From assembly GCA_934746015.1 (NCBI GenBank), contig CAKVEW010000024.1:1-48341 (forward strand): a stretch of 48,341 nt of DNA, given 5' to 3'. A program made the position numbers and the translations under genes. This document shows positions 1-9,043 of this stretch, in pieces (the first letter of the stretch is position 1; every line of letters starts with the position of its first letter). Source of the DNA: an uncultured Clostridium sp. Its GTDB lineage: Bacteria; Bacillota; Clostridia; Clostridiales; Clostridiaceae. The notes under the pieces are model-generated. The model was not told the origin of the DNA, made no database searches, and saw nothing but the letters and a program-made list of their open reading frames with translations.

Positions 1-169
1 CTTAATGAAGTAATTAATGCTGTTGATGACTATATTGACTATTACAATAACCATAGATATCAATGGAATTTAAAAAAAGATGACTCCTACTCAATATAGA
101 AATCATCTTAACGAATGTAGTTCATTCGAACTATTTCAAGAATCAATTATTTCATATTACTTTAATTGA
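1..169 (+). pseudogene. IS3-family transposase, C-terminal fragment, frameshifted
   Basis: The window opens inside an integrase-type transposase. Frame 1 reads LNEVINAVDDYIDYYNNHRY then QWNLKK, the conserved C-terminal block of IS3/IS150-family transposases. At the A7 run (72-78) frame 1 goes to a stop at 97-99. One base removed from the run restores the expected continuation KMTPTQYRNHLNE, open to a stop at 167-169. So this is the end of an IS3-type orfB carrying a one-base insertion, or a sequencing error in a homopolymer. The 5' part lies outside the window. The shifted frame overlaps the end of the SASP gene on the other strand. Confidence 0.75.
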
Positions 170-366
170 TTCTCATATTGTTCTACCATTCGTTTAACCA
201 TTTCTCCACCAACACTTCCGTTTTCTTTTGAAGTTAAATTACCTTTATCAACTGATTCGTAGTTACTAATTCCAACTTCAGAAGCAACTTCATTTTTTAA
301 TCTATTTAGTCCAGCTTTAGCTTCTGGTACTAAATTTTTATTTCTTCCATTATTATTTGAAGTCAC
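157..366 (-). CDS. Alpha/beta-type small acid-soluble spore protein (SASP)
   Basis: About 69 residues. The C-terminal half carries the SASP signature KGNLTSKENGSVGGEMVKRM, and KNEVASEVGI near residue 25 matches the region where the germination protease GPR cleaves. These proteins coat and protect spore DNA and are degraded for amino acids at germination. The start is chosen as GTG at 364-366. A perfect AGGAGG (375-380) lies 8 nt upstream of it, whereas the longer reading from GTG at 373-375 would overlap that ribosome binding site. Expected expression is in the forespore under sigma-G, but I did not find a convincing sigma-G promoter. Spore-coat genes follow nearby. Confidence 0.93.
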   Translation of the reverse strand: MTSNNNGRNKNLVPEAKAGLNRLKNEVASEVGISNYESVDKGNLTSKENGSVGGEMVKRMVEQYENQLK

Positions 367-520
367 ATATTTCACCTCCTTAATATACTTTTCAATAATA
401 TATTAACCATATTTGTGGACAGCTACTCTATATAAGTCTTAGAAAAGATGGGATTATAATCTTATATTAGCTAATGGTTCCTTAACTAATTTATTGGTAA
501 TTGCATTATAAGAATTCCCC

Positions 521-1192
521 CTATTTTCTTGGATTTTCAAAAGATGGTGGAGTTGGATCTGGAGCTTTATGTTCTGGGCCTGGTGTTGACAAATCAAAGT
601 AAAGCTTAGAATCTTCAGTCACACCAAAATCCTTATTTGATCCAGTTTTTTGAACTTTATTAAGTGCTTCTCTAAATAATGCATTATGTGCTTCTTCTCT
701 ATTTAATAGAAAATCTATAGTCTTCCTTACTTCTTTATCTTCAATCTGGCGATATAAATATTCATATACAACTTTAGCTCTCTGTTCTGATGCTATATTA
801 GAAAGTAAATCTGCTACTAAATCACCAGTACATGAAACATAATCTGATGTCCATGAATATCCAGATGAATTCATTAATAAAGGAGATAATCCACCTAATA
901 CATGACCTTGTATTTCTCCAGCTACTACTTTTTTATAATCTACTTCATGGCCATTTAATAAATTTATTGTGGTTGCTACCATTTCCATATGACTTAACTC
1001 TTCAGCTGCAATATCCAAAAATAAATCTTTTATTTCTGGATCTTCTATTCTAAAACTTTGAGAAATATATTGCATTGCTGCTTTTAATTCTCCGTTCGCA
1101 CCGCCCAATTGTTCTTGCATTAAAACTGCATATTGGGGATTAGGTCTTTCTACTTTTACTTCATGTAACAATTGCTTCTTATGTTCAAACAT
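521..1192 (-). CDS. Manganese catalase family protein (CotJC-like spore protein)
   Basis: A 223-residue ferritin-like four-helix protein of the dimanganese catalase family. Likely metal ligands are visible: E35 in NGELKAAMQY, E65 and H68 in AAEELSHMEM, E136 in IASEQRAK, and E166/H169 in NREEAHNALF. The tail (from about 195) is proline-rich. The length lies between B. subtilis CotJC (about 190) and long Mn catalases (about 280). Its place among spore genes suggests a spore-coat protein protecting against peroxide; whether it is an active catalase is inference. A good ribosome binding site (GGAGG) precedes the ATG. Confidence 0.88.
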   Translation of the reverse strand: MFEHKKQLLHEVKVERPNPQYAVLMQEQLGGANGELKAAMQYISQSFRIEDPEIKDLFLDIAAEELSHMEMVATTINLLNGHEVDYKKVVAGEIQGHVLGGLSPLLMNSSGYSWTSDYVSCTGDLVADLLSNIASEQRAKVVYEYLYRQIEDKEVRKTIDFLLNREEAHNALFREALNKVQKTGSNKDFGVTEDSKLYFDLSTPGPEHKAPDPTPPSFENPRK

Positions 1193-1274
1193 ACAAATAC
1201 CTCCATATTTTATCTTACGGAGTTATTTTTTCCCTTACATTATTATATTATTCTAAAAAAGATAAAAAATTTAT

Positions 1275-1559
1275 TTAATTTGACCCAATTTTCCACTTAT
1301 GCTTTTGAGCCTCATTCTGCCAATATTTTAATTCTTCTTTACCACTTGTAATTATTCCTGATAAAGCTACTAGGCATTCATTCTCACTATAGTTAATTAC
1401 TATATCCATAACCTCATATTCATATGGATTTTTCCATAAAGAATCATATATGCTATCACCAATATGAGGTATTATATTGGATTCAAACTCTTTTGTAATA
1501 GAAAGATAATTTTTAATATACTCTTGACTTCCTATCATTTGTGATAATATTATCTTCAT
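1275..1559 (-). CDS. Hypothetical protein, 94 aa, in spore gene cluster
   Basis: I do not recognise this family. It is a soluble 94-residue protein with no signal peptide or membrane segment, rich in aromatic residues (YEYEVMDIVINYSENE, LKYWQNEAQKHKW). An AAGGTGAT ribosome binding site sits just before ATG, supporting a real gene. It lies between the Mn-catalase-like gene and CotF-like genes on the same strand, so a role in the mother cell during sporulation is possible by context only. Confidence 0.65.
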   Translation of the reverse strand: MKIILSQMIGSQEYIKNYLSITKEFESNIIPHIGDSIYDSLWKNPYEYEVMDIVINYSENECLVALSGIITSGKEELKYWQNEAQKHKWKIGSN

Positions 1560-1601
1560 TTAATCACCTTCTTTAATTAGAGTTATGTAATAACTTATAT
1601 A

Positions 1602-1630
1602 AAAAGGACTCTATCTCTAGAGGCCCTAAT
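1602..1630 (-). terminator. Rho-independent terminator after the CotF-like genes
   Basis: On the minus strand AGAGG-type arms (GGCCTCT and AGAGTCC, one mismatch) enclose a 6-nt loop and are followed by a T-rich tract. It lies directly downstream of the gene ending at 1651. Confidence 0.6.
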
Positions 1631-1650
1631 AAAATCTTGTCAAATTATTG

Positions 1651-1950
1651 TTATTTTTCATTTATAACGCTGTTTGATTCATTATATGCACAAGCTAATT
1701 GATCAATTGGAGCATTATATGGTTTAATCCATTGTTTATTAACACTTAATTCTGTAAGAGCAGTATGTCCTTCAACAATTTGCCCTAATGATGCTGAGTA
1801 TATAGCTCTTAACTCTGGAGTACTACTTGTTAATGTTGAGTTAAGATACATATCTGCTGCTTCTTTTGCTGATGAAAGTAAACTTAAAGCTATAATTTCA
1901 TCATTAATATCAACATTATTTTTAATTAAATTTCCAATCATATTTTTCAT
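1651..1950 (-). CDS. CotF-family spore coat protein
   Basis: About 99 residues, all helical, matching the Coat_F pattern: an early helix (VDINDEIIALSLLSSAKEAADMYL split by the usual turn), the TSSTPELRAIYSASL segment, and a C-terminal LSVNKQWIKPY resembling the typical 'e..v.k.wy.p' ending. The start is set at ATG 1948-1950, preceded by GGGAGAG at proper spacing. A longer TTG reading to 1968 would overlap the upstream gene without its own ribosome binding site. Together with the following small gene it probably forms a mother-cell-expressed pair. Confidence 0.78.
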   Translation of the reverse strand: MKNMIGNLIKNNVDINDEIIALSLLSSAKEAADMYLNSTLTSSTPELRAIYSASLGQIVEGHTALTELSVNKQWIKPYNAPIDQLACAYNESNSVINEK

Positions 1951-1951
1951 A

Positions 1952-2167
1952 CTACTCTCCCTTAGCAACTGGTATATTATTTTCTTTTATAAATTGTTGT
2001 ATACCCTTTATTCTTCCTTCTGCAGCTAAAATACTTGACTCTGATTGTCTCTTTAACTCTTCATCAGATATTAAATTTAATATTGCTCTTTGCATTATTA
2101 ATCCATCAGTTTCCAATTTTAACACAGCTGCTAATGATAAATTCTCTATTTCTGAAAGTGCTCTCAT
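1952..2167 (-). CDS. Small CotF-like spore coat protein, 71 aa
   Basis: A 71-residue helical protein. LETDGLIMQRAILNLISDEE and GRIKGIQQFIKENN resemble the helix pattern of CotF-type proteins, where paired short genes are common in clostridia. It ends at 1952, a couple of bases before the next coat gene's start, so the two are translationally linked. The assignment rests on pattern and context. Confidence 0.6.
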   Translation of the reverse strand: MRALSEIENLSLAAVLKLETDGLIMQRAILNLISDEELKRQSESSILAAEGRIKGIQQFIKENNIPVAKGE

Positions 2168-2270
2168 TTAATAATCACCACCTATATAATATTTCTATTT
2201 ATATTATGTGTGTTCATATTTCAAATAATCATGTTAATATATACCATTTTTTTATTACCATTACTAAACT

Positions 2271-2302
2271 AAAAAGCACCTAACATTTCTGCTAAGTGCT
2301 TT
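2271..2302 (-). terminator. Terminator-like hairpin, GC-poor
   Basis: AAAGCAC (2273-2279) pairs with GTGCTTT (2296-2302). On the minus strand the second arm runs into T residues. It would end transcripts coming from the relic at 2481-2735. The rest of 2168-2480 shows no gene that I can support. Confidence 0.5.
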
Positions 2303-2480
2303 GCCTGTTGTATAATTCTCTATAATACTAGTATATAACTTTTTTGATGTCTCATGTTGCAACTATTCTGCAATTTTTCTGCATTTTATTGTAATATTCT
2401 CTTCAAACTCTCTACGCTAGATACTTTTCCATTTTCTTTGTATCATCCTGCATGATACTTTATTACACATATAACTTTAC

Positions 2481-2735
2481 TTATCCCTCCATTTTCTCAA
2501 ATGTTAAAAATCTATATTTTTTAATATCAAATATATTTTTAACTCTTTCAAAATACTCTGTTAATTTTTGCTTTATCTTTTCTATTGTTCCTTTTAATCT
2601 ATATACTTCACCCTTATGAACTTCAAAGTCTATATTAAACTCCATTCCTCTCTCATAAGCATATATTTTAAAATCTAAATTATATTGCTCTGATAATTTA
2701 ATTAATGCTTTTACTTGAATGGAAAAACTATAACC
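2481..2735 (-). pseudogene. 5'-truncated gene relic, 84 codons, no start codon
   Basis: An open minus-strand frame of 84 codons between a TAG (2736-2738) and a TAA (2481-2483) reads like real protein: QVKALIKLSEQYNLDFKIYA and later FEVHKGEVYRLKGTIEKIKQ. No ATG, GTG or TTG lies in its first 30 codons, and the first ATG has no usable ribosome binding site. I infer the C-terminal remnant of a lost gene. I do not recognise the family. The break point coincides with the Ogg terminator hairpin. Confidence 0.5.
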
Positions 2736-2765
2736 CTATAGATATAAGTAATAGAGTTATAGTTT
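2725..2765 (-). terminator. Terminator of the Ogg gene
   Basis: AAACTATAAC (2725-2734) pairs with GTTATAGTTT (2756-2765), extended inward by CTAT/ATAG across one mismatch. On the minus strand it runs into a T tract. It lies 70 nt downstream of the Ogg stop. Confidence 0.7.
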
Positions 2766-2835
2766 ATAAATGTATCTCTAGATTAACTGCTATGATTACC
2801 TTTTAACTCAATAAATCCTTGATATTACTTAGGTT

Positions 2836-3777
2836 TTATACTTCTATTTTATTTTCTCTTGCATAGTAGAAAAGATATTGCTGAGCCATTCCTGAAAATG
2901 CTCCAAACTTATCTCTTGCAAAAACTCTCATTTTATTTAATGATACATCAGGTGCTACATAAAAATGAATCATAGCTCTTTTAACCCATACATCTACAGG
3001 GAATGAAGAATGTTTCCCCATTGAAAATAGCATTATACAATCTGCCACCTTTGCTCCAACTCCCATGAACTTTTGAAGAGCTATATGACATTCATCATCA
3101 TTTAAACTTTTTATATATTCTAAATCAAAGTCAAGAATTTCTGGTCTTTCTACATATTTATCTGGCTTATTTACCATATCTTCTTTAACTTCTATTGCAT
3201 CATTAACTTTTTTTATTGTATCAACTATGTACTTGCTTCTAAATGATGCTCCTGTTCCTTGAATTTCTTCTAAAGTAGCATTCTTAATAGCCTTAGGAGT
3301 TGGGAATGTATAATATGTTTCTCCTTTATACTCTATTTTTTCTCCCCAATTTTCACATATCTTCTTAACTGTTTTCTTTATTGAAGGAATACTATTTCTT
3401 GCAGATATTATAAAGCTTATAAGCATTTCAAATGGATCTTGATTTAATATTCTAATACCATAACCAAATTCAACACTTTTTCTTAGTATTTCATCTTTTG
3501 CTAATACATCTTTAATATCATCATAATTTCTTTCTAAATCAAAATAATTTAACCAAATATTATTGAAATCTTCTTCATTTGAATTGTATATTATTACCTC
3601 ATCATTGTTTTGAAGTATTTCAATTACTCTTCCAAAAGCAACAACTATATAATTTTCATCTGTTATCTTATCCCATCTAAAACATTGTCCACACTCTAAT
3701 ATTTGTTTTATATTAAAATTTTTTACTCCTTCAATTATAACTTTATCATCTTCAAATTTTACATTTTTATAATCCAT
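2836..3777 (-). CDS. ogg: 8-oxoguanine DNA glycosylase/AP lyase (OGG1 family)
   Basis: A 313-residue base-excision repair enzyme that removes 8-oxoguanine and nicks the abasic site. The N-terminal OGG domain carries CGQCFRW (29-35). The helix-hairpin-helix GPD motif MGVGAKVADCI (238-248) supplies the Schiff-base lysine K243, and the catalytic aspartate is D262 in FPVDVW. The 19-residue K-D spacing equals that of human OGG1 (K249/D268). Length is normal for the family. It is a single gene with its own terminator at 2725-2765. Confidence 0.93.
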   Translation of the reverse strand: MDYKNVKFEDDKVIIEGVKNFNIKQILECGQCFRWDKITDENYIVVAFGRVIEILQNNDEVIIYNSNEEDFNNIWLNYFDLERNYDDIKDVLAKDEILRKSVEFGYGIRILNQDPFEMLISFIISARNSIPSIKKTVKKICENWGEKIEYKGETYYTFPTPKAIKNATLEEIQGTGASFRSKYIVDTIKKVNDAIEVKEDMVNKPDKYVERPEILDFDLEYIKSLNDDECHIALQKFMGVGAKVADCIMLFSMGKHSSFPVDVWVKRAMIHFYVAPDVSLNKMRVFARDKFGAFSGMAQQYLFYYARENKIEV

Positions 3778-3928
3778 ATTTTCACCTCATATTATATACT
3801 ACATTAGGTTTTCCCTAAATTTTACAAATTATTCTCTTATTTTCTAAAATTAATTATATCATATAGTTAAAAAATATCTAAATAATAATTTATATTATAA
3901 AGAATATATTATTATTTATTAAATAGCA

Positions 3929-3966
3929 AAGAAAAGCTGTTGCATTTTACTGCAACAGCTTTTCTT
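3929..3966. terminator. Strong bidirectional terminator between hbd and ogg
   Basis: A perfect 16-bp inverted repeat (3929-3944 and 3951-3966; core AGCTGTTGCA/TGCAACAGCT) has a 6-nt loop and A/T tails on both sides. It ends the butyryl-CoA operon on the minus strand. Confidence 0.88.
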
Positions 3967-3985
3967 CGTAATATATATCTTAATT

Positions 3986-4828
3986 TTAGTAAATGTAAAA
4001 ACCTCTTCCAGTTTTTCTTCCAAGGTATCCAGCTCTAACATATTTTCTTAAAAGATTACTTGCTCTATACTTAGTATCTCCTGTTTCATTATATAAAACA
4101 TCCATAATAGCTAAGCATACATCTAATCCTATAAGATCTCCTAAAGCTAAAGGTCCCATTGGATGATTTGCACCATACTTCATTGAAGTATCTATGTCTT
4201 CTACTGAAGCTATTCCTTCTTGTAAAATGAATGAAGCTTCATTTATCATAGGAATAAGTATTCTGTTAACTACAAATCCAGGAGCTTCTGCAACTTCTAC
4301 TGGTTCCTTACCAATTGCAACTGATAATTCTTTTATAGCATCAAAAGTTTCTTGAGATGTAGCCATACCTCTTATAATTTCAACTAGCTTCATTACTGGA
4401 GCTGGATTAAAGAAGTGCATTCCTATAACCTTATCAGGTCTCTTTGTTGCTGATGCAACTTCTGTTATTGATAAAGATGATGTATTAGAAGCTAAAATTG
4501 TAGATTCCTTACATAATCCATCTAATTCTGCAAATATACTCTTCTTAATTTCCATATTTTCAACAGCAGCTTCAATTACTAAATCACAATCTTCAGCAAG
4601 AGATAAATCTGTTGTTCCAGATATTCTTCCAAGGATTGCTTCCTTATCTTCTTCAGTCATCTTTCCCTTTGCAACTAATTTAGCTAATCCCTTGTTGATT
4701 CCATTTATTCCTCTTTCAACAAATTCATCCTTTATATCTCTAACTATTACTTCATATCCCTTTTGAGCAAAAGCTTGAACAATTCCTGCTCCCATAGTTC
4801 CTGCTCCAATTACAAAAATCTTTTTCAT
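3986..4828 (-). CDS. hbd: 3-hydroxybutyryl-CoA dehydrogenase
   Basis: 280 residues. It reduces acetoacetyl-CoA to (S)-3-hydroxybutyryl-CoA with NAD(P)H, the second step of butyrate formation. The Rossmann motif GAGTMGAG spans residues 8-15. The catalytic residues known for clostridial Hbd are in place: S117, H138 (in GMHFFNP) and N188 (in VVNRI). It closes the bcs module, but is separated from etfA by 307 bp of repeat-rich DNA, a wider gap than elsewhere in the operon, so it may be partly independently transcribed. Confidence 0.97.
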   Translation of the reverse strand: MKKIFVIGAGTMGAGIVQAFAQKGYEVIVRDIKDEFVERGINGINKGLAKLVAKGKMTEEDKEAILGRISGTTDLSLAEDCDLVIEAAVENMEIKKSIFAELDGLCKESTILASNTSSLSITEVASATKRPDKVIGMHFFNPAPVMKLVEIIRGMATSQETFDAIKELSVAIGKEPVEVAEAPGFVVNRILIPMINEASFILQEGIASVEDIDTSMKYGANHPMGPLALGDLIGLDVCLAIMDVLYNETGDTKYRASNLLRKYVRAGYLGRKTGRGFYIY

Positions 4829-4844
4829 CTTAAAAAACCCTCCA

Positions 4845-5135
4845 TTTTTTAATGCATAATTGATAATTCACAATGCATAATTTTAGATTTTAAAACATCT
4901 AAAATTAAGAATGCAAAATGTAGAATGTAGAATTATTGATGTAATTTGTTCCAAATTACTAAAATTATATTAATTTTAAAAAACTCCTTAAGGAGTTTTC
5001 ACCTTAATTTTACATTTTTCATTATTCATTTTACATTTGAATTATGCATTATGCATTATATAATTATTCTTTAACTCAGCTTGCCTGAGTTATTTTCTAA
5101 ATTATGCATTATACATTACGCATTATGCATTAATT
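4845..5135. repeat. Mosaic of short AT-rich repeats and hairpins inside the bcs operon
   Basis: This intergenic DNA has no ORF. It is built from variants of AATGCATAATT / ATTATGCATTATGCATT, AATGCAAAATGTAGAATG and TTACATTTTTCATTATTC. It includes a perfect 20-nt palindrome at 4980-4999 (AAAACTCCTTAAGGAGTTTT) and a hairpin at 5072-5092 (TAACTCAG, 5-nt loop, CTGAGTTA). Related modules occur at 42074-42105, 46446-46547 and 46808-46866. Confidence 0.8.
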
Positions 5136-6140
5136 TTATTCTTCTTTTAACGCTTTTATTTGAGCTGTCATTTCAGGCACAACTTTAAATAAATCACCAA
5201 CTATTGCATAGTCTGCTGTTTGCATAATAGGAGCTGTAGCATCTTTATTAATTGCTATTATCATATCTGATTCTTGCATACCAGCTACGTGTTGAATAGC
5301 TCCTGAAATACCACAAGCTATATAGATATTAGGTCTTACAGTCTTACCTGTTTGTCCAACTTGATAATCTCTTTCTAACCATCCATTTTCAACTGCTGCT
5401 CTTGATCCAGCTACTGTTCCGCCTAAAACTTCTGCTAATTCTTCTAAAATCGCAAAATTTTCTTTAGCTCCAACACCTCTACCACCTGATACTATAAAGT
5501 TTGCTTCACTTATATCTACAATTTCTTTAGTTTCTTTTACAATTTCTACTATTTTAGTTCTTATATCTGAATCATCTAATTTTACTTCTACTTCTTCAAT
5601 TGTGAAGTTTCTCTCTTCATCTGGAAGTTTTGAGAACACTCCAGGTCTTACTGTTGCCATTTGTGGTCTATGATCTGGACAAGCAATTGTTGCCATTAAG
5701 TTTCCACCAAATGCTGGTCTTGTAGCAAGTAAGTCTGCTTTTTCTACATCAACATCTAAAACTGTACAATCTGCTGTTAAACCTGTAGATAATCTTGCTG
5801 CTACTCTAGGTCCTAAATCTCTTCCAATAAAGGTTGCACCAATGAATATTATTCCTGGCTTTTTGTCATTTGCTAAATCGCAAATAACTTTTGTGTATCC
5901 ATCAGTAGTATAGTGCTCTAATAATTTATTTTCTGCAACTATTACTTCATCTGCTCCATGTCTACCCAATGTATCTGCTAATGATTTTACATTATCCCCT
6001 AATAGTAAAGCTGTTAACTTTACTCCTAATTTATCTGCAATCTTTCTACCTTCACCAAGCAATTCTAGAGAAACCTTTTGAAGTTCTCCTTCTCTTTGCT
6101 CTGCAAATACCCAAACGCCCTTGTAATCTGCCATACTCAT
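5136..6140 (-). CDS. etfA: Electron transfer flavoprotein alpha subunit
   Basis: 334 residues. Together with EtfB and Bcd it forms the clostridial bifurcating complex that couples crotonyl-CoA reduction by NADH to ferredoxin reduction. The C-terminal FAD domain shows GGRGVGAKENF and the signature VGQTGKTVRPNIYIACGISG (split here for length, followed by AIQHVAGM). The N-terminal segment is the alpha/beta ETF fold (GATFIGRDLGPRVAARL). It starts 21 nt downstream of etfB. The ATG is preceded by GGGAGGTAAAGAAG. Confidence 0.96.
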   Translation of the reverse strand: MSMADYKGVWVFAEQREGELQKVSLELLGEGRKIADKLGVKLTALLLGDNVKSLADTLGRHGADEVIVAENKLLEHYTTDGYTKVICDLANDKKPGIIFIGATFIGRDLGPRVAARLSTGLTADCTVLDVDVEKADLLATRPAFGGNLMATIACPDHRPQMATVRPGVFSKLPDEERNFTIEEVEVKLDDSDIRTKIVEIVKETKEIVDISEANFIVSGGRGVGAKENFAILEELAEVLGGTVAGSRAAVENGWLERDYQVGQTGKTVRPNIYIACGISGAIQHVAGMQESDMIIAINKDATAPIMQTADYAIVGDLFKVVPEMTAQIKALKEE

Positions 6141-6161
6141 CTTCTTTACCTCCCATATATC

Positions 6162-6941
6162 TTAGATGTAGTGTTTTTCTTTTAATTTTCCTAATACATA
6201 TTTTACAGCTTCTTGAGGAGTTTCATTAATTAACTCTCCAGCTCCCTTAGTTTCCTTAGTCATTGTTTTCTTAACCTTAGTAGGTGAACCTTTAAGTCCT
6301 AATTCTTCCTTATTTACTTCAATATCATCTGCTGACCATACTTGAATTTCCTTATTTGCTGTATCAAATATATATCTAACATTCATATATCTTGGTTCAT
6401 TTAATTCTTTAATTGCTGTTAAAAGAACTGGAGCTTGAACTTTAATTAATTCATATCCATCTTCTAAAGCTCTATTTACCAATAATCCATCTTCTTCTAT
6501 TTTTACATCTTGGACATATGTTATTTGAGGTATATCTAAATGTTCTGCAATTTCTGGCCCAACTTGAGCTGTATCTCCATCAATAGCTTGTCTACCTGCA
6601 AATACTATATCATATTCTAATTTTTTCAAAGCACCCGCTAAAGTCTTAGATGTTGCTAATGTATCAGCACCAGCAAAAGCTCTATCAGTTATAAGTATAG
6701 CTTCATCAGCACCCATACATAATGCTTCTCTTAAAGCGTTTTGTGCTTGTGGAGGTCCCATACTTATTATAGTTACTTTTCCTCCAACCTTATCTTTTAT
6801 AGTTAATGCAGCTTCTAATGCATTCTTATCTTCTGGATTTATTATTGACGGTACACCATCTCTTATAAGTGTTCCTGTTTTTGGATCAATTTTTACAGCT
6901 GTTGTATCTGGAACTTGTTTTAAACAAACTACAATATTCAT
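6162..6941 (-). CDS. etfB: Electron transfer flavoprotein beta subunit
   Basis: 259 residues. It begins MNIVVCLKQVPDTTAVKID and contains the beta-subunit signature VNRALEDGYELIKVQAPVLL and the AGRQAIDGDTAQVGPEIAE nucleotide-binding region, as in clostridial EtfB. In bifurcating Etf this subunit holds the flavin that receives hydride from NADH. It sits 14 nt after bcd on the same strand, in the normal bcd-etfB-etfA order. Confidence 0.96.
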   Translation of the reverse strand: MNIVVCLKQVPDTTAVKIDPKTGTLIRDGVPSIINPEDKNALEAALTIKDKVGGKVTIISMGPPQAQNALREALCMGADEAILITDRAFAGADTLATSKTLAGALKKLEYDIVFAGRQAIDGDTAQVGPEIAEHLDIPQITYVQDVKIEEDGLLVNRALEDGYELIKVQAPVLLTAIKELNEPRYMNVRYIFDTANKEIQVWSADDIEVNKEELGLKGSPTKVKKTMTKETKGAGELINETPQEAVKYVLGKLKEKHYI

Positions 6942-6955
6942 TTATAAATCCTCCC

Positions 6956-8095
6956 TTATCTTAAAGCGCTTCCTGAAATAACCATCTTTTGAACTTCTGA
7001 AGTTCCTTCATATATTTCAGTAATCTTAGCATCTCTCATCATTCTTTCAACAGGATATTCCTTAGTATATCCATATCCACCAAAGATTTGTACAGCTTTA
7101 GTAGTAACATCCATAGCTACTTCTGCTGCATAAAGCTTAGCTCTTGCAGCATCTACTGAATATGGAAGTTTGTTTTCCTTAAGCCATGCTGCTTTATATA
7201 CTAGATGTCTAGCTGCTTCAATTTTAGTATCCATTTCTGCTATCATCCATTGTAATCCTTGGAAAGCAGCTAATGGTCTATTAAATTGTTTTCTTTCCTT
7301 CATATAATTAACAGCTTCTTCAAAAGCTCCTTCAGCTATTCCTAAAGCTTGAGCTGCTATACCAATTCTTCCTCCATCTAAAGTCTTCATTGCTATACCA
7401 AAGCCCTTGCCTACTTGCCCTATAAGATTTTCCTTAGGAACTACACAATTACTCATTACTAATTCAGTAGTTGAAGATCCTCTAATACCAAGTTTGTCTT
7501 CTTTTTTTCCAATTGAGAATCCTTCGAAACTCTTTTCAACTATAAATGCAGATATACCTTTTGTTCCCTTACTCTTATCAGTCATTGCAAATATAATAAA
7601 TGTTTCGGCAACTCCACCATTTGTTATAAATATCTTTGTTCCATTTAATATATAATTATCCCCATCTAAAACAGCTACAGTTTGTTGTCCTGCTGCATCT
7701 GTTCCTGCACCTGGCTCAGTTAAACCAAAAGCACCTATCTTTTTACCAGTTGCTAAATCTTTTAAATACTTTTCTTTTTGCTCTTTAGTACCAAATTGAT
7801 CTATTAAAGACGCGCATAAAGATGTATGTGCAGAAACTATAACTCCTGTAGTTGCACATACTTTTGATAATTCTTCCACTGCTATTATATATGAAAGAGT
7901 GTCGCCACCAGCTCCACCATACTCCTTTGAAAATGGAATTCCCATCATTCCAATCTTAGCCATCTTCTCAACGTTTTCCATCGGGAATCTTTCTGTTTCA
8001 TCAATTTCAGCTGCTATTGGTTTAACTTCATTCAAAGCGAATTCTCTAACCATTTTTTTTACTAATTCTTGTTCTCTAGTTAATTGAAAATTCAT
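6956..8095 (-). CDS. bcd: Butyryl-CoA dehydrogenase (short-chain acyl-CoA dehydrogenase)
   Basis: 379 residues. FAD enzyme reducing crotonyl-CoA to butyryl-CoA. Acyl-CoA dehydrogenase signatures are present: [19 protein letters not shown], the middle beta domain ([13 protein letters not shown]), [20 protein letters not shown], and the catalytic base glutamate in IYEGTSEVQ (E363). Length is typical. The ribosome binding site is GGAGG. It follows crt by 88 nt. Confidence 0.97.
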   Translation of the reverse strand: MNFQLTREQELVKKMVREFALNEVKPIAAEIDETERFPMENVEKMAKIGMMGIPFSKEYGGAGGDTLSYIIAVEELSKVCATTGVIVSAHTSLCASLIDQFGTKEQKEKYLKDLATGKKIGAFGLTEPGAGTDAAGQQTVAVLDGDNYILNGTKIFITNGGVAETFIIFAMTDKSKGTKGISAFIVEKSFEGFSIGKKEDKLGIRGSSTTELVMSNCVVPKENLIGQVGKGFGIAMKTLDGGRIGIAAQALGIAEGAFEEAVNYMKERKQFNRPLAAFQGLQWMIAEMDTKIEAARHLVYKAAWLKENKLPYSVDAARAKLYAAEVAMDVTTKAVQIFGGYGYTKEYPVERMMRDAKITEIYEGTSEVQKMVISGSALR

Positions 8096-8183
8096 TAATT
8101 ATACCTCCTTGATATTATACCCTTTTCCTAAAAAAAATTCACGTTTAAATTTAAAACTATTTTATATTTTTTATTTATTCTGA

Positions 8184-8966
8184 CTATTTATTAGAAAAAT
8201 TTTTAGCTCTCTTCCCAATGAAAGCTTCCATTCCTTCTTTTTGATCTTCTGTTGCGAAGCATTTTCCAAAATCTCCTGCTTCAACTTCAATGGCCTTATC
8301 TATATCTACTTGCATTCCTCTATTTATAGCATCTTTGCATAATTTAACAGCTATAGGAGCATTGGCCATAATTGCATTCGCCATATTTCTAGCTTCTTCC
8401 ATTAAATTTTCAAGAGGTACAACTTTATTTACTAATCCTATTCTTAAAGCTTCATCAGCCTTTACCATTGCACATGTATAAATAAGTTCCTTTGCTTTTC
8501 CTTCACCAACTAATCTAGGTAATCTTTGTGTTCCCCCAAAACCTGGTGTTATTCCAAGACCTGCTTCTGGTTGAGCAAATTTTGCTTTTTCTGAAGCTAT
8601 TCTAATATCGCAAGCCATTGCTAATTCGCATCCACCACCAAGGGCAAATCCTGATATAGCTGCAATGACAGGCTTGTCTAGTTTTTCTAATCTTCTGAAA
8701 ACTCTATTTCCTAAAAGGCCAAAGTTTTTTCCTTCTTCTTCTGAAAGGTCTTTCATTTCTGAAATATCTGCACCAGCTACGAATGCTTTTTCTCCAGAAC
8801 CTGTTAAGATGACAGAATATATATTACTGTCTTTCTCTAAATCCTCTAAAACTACATCTAAATCTTTTAATGTGTCAGAATTTAGTGCATTTAAAGCTTT
8901 TGGTCTATTAATAGTGACAATTGCTAAATGTCCTTCTTTTTCAAGAATTATGTTTTTTAATTCCAT
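8184..8966 (-). CDS. crt: 3-hydroxybutyryl-CoA dehydratase (crotonase)
   Basis: 260 residues. Dehydrates 3-hydroxybutyryl-CoA to crotonyl-CoA. Enoyl-CoA hydratase fold, with the oxyanion-hole region AFVAGADISEM, the GFALGGGCELAMACDIRIA motif holding a catalytic glutamate, and PEAGLGITPGFGGTQRLPR with the second. It is the first gene of the butyryl-CoA operon, and its leader holds a near-consensus Rex operator (9034-9051) and a long inverted repeat. The ribosome binding site is AAGGAGG. Confidence 0.97.
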   Translation of the reverse strand: MELKNIILEKEGHLAIVTINRPKALNALNSDTLKDLDVVLEDLEKDSNIYSVILTGSGEKAFVAGADISEMKDLSEEEGKNFGLLGNRVFRRLEKLDKPVIAAISGFALGGGCELAMACDIRIASEKAKFAQPEAGLGITPGFGGTQRLPRLVGEGKAKELIYTCAMVKADEALRIGLVNKVVPLENLMEEARNMANAIMANAPIAVKLCKDAINRGMQVDIDKAIEVEAGDFGKCFATEDQKEGMEAFIGKRAKNFSNK

Positions 8967-9005
8967 TTAAAGTCCTCCTTTTACCATATATGGTATTTTT
9001 AAAAA

Positions 9006-9043
9006 CTTATAACAATATTTCATCTCTGGAATATTGTTATAAG
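9006..9043. promoter_or_regulatory. 14-bp perfect inverted repeat in the crt leader
   Basis: CTTATAACAATATT (9006-9019) and AATATTGTTATAAG (9030-9043) are exact reverse complements around a 10-nt centre. The right arm overlaps the Rex operator, so this may provide extra Rex half-sites or a leader-RNA hairpin. Confidence 0.6.

Noticed and set aside
2035..2283. 82-aa plus-strand frame
   Set aside because: It overlaps the CotF-like gene antisense and is only Leu/Ile/His-rich low complexity.
4980..4999. Terminator of etfA
   Set aside because: The palindrome is followed by few T residues, and hbd lies downstream in the usual operon order; treated as part of the repeat mosaic.
8665..8970. 101-aa plus-strand frame over crt
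   Set aside because: Antisense to an unmistakable crotonase; a product of codon bias.
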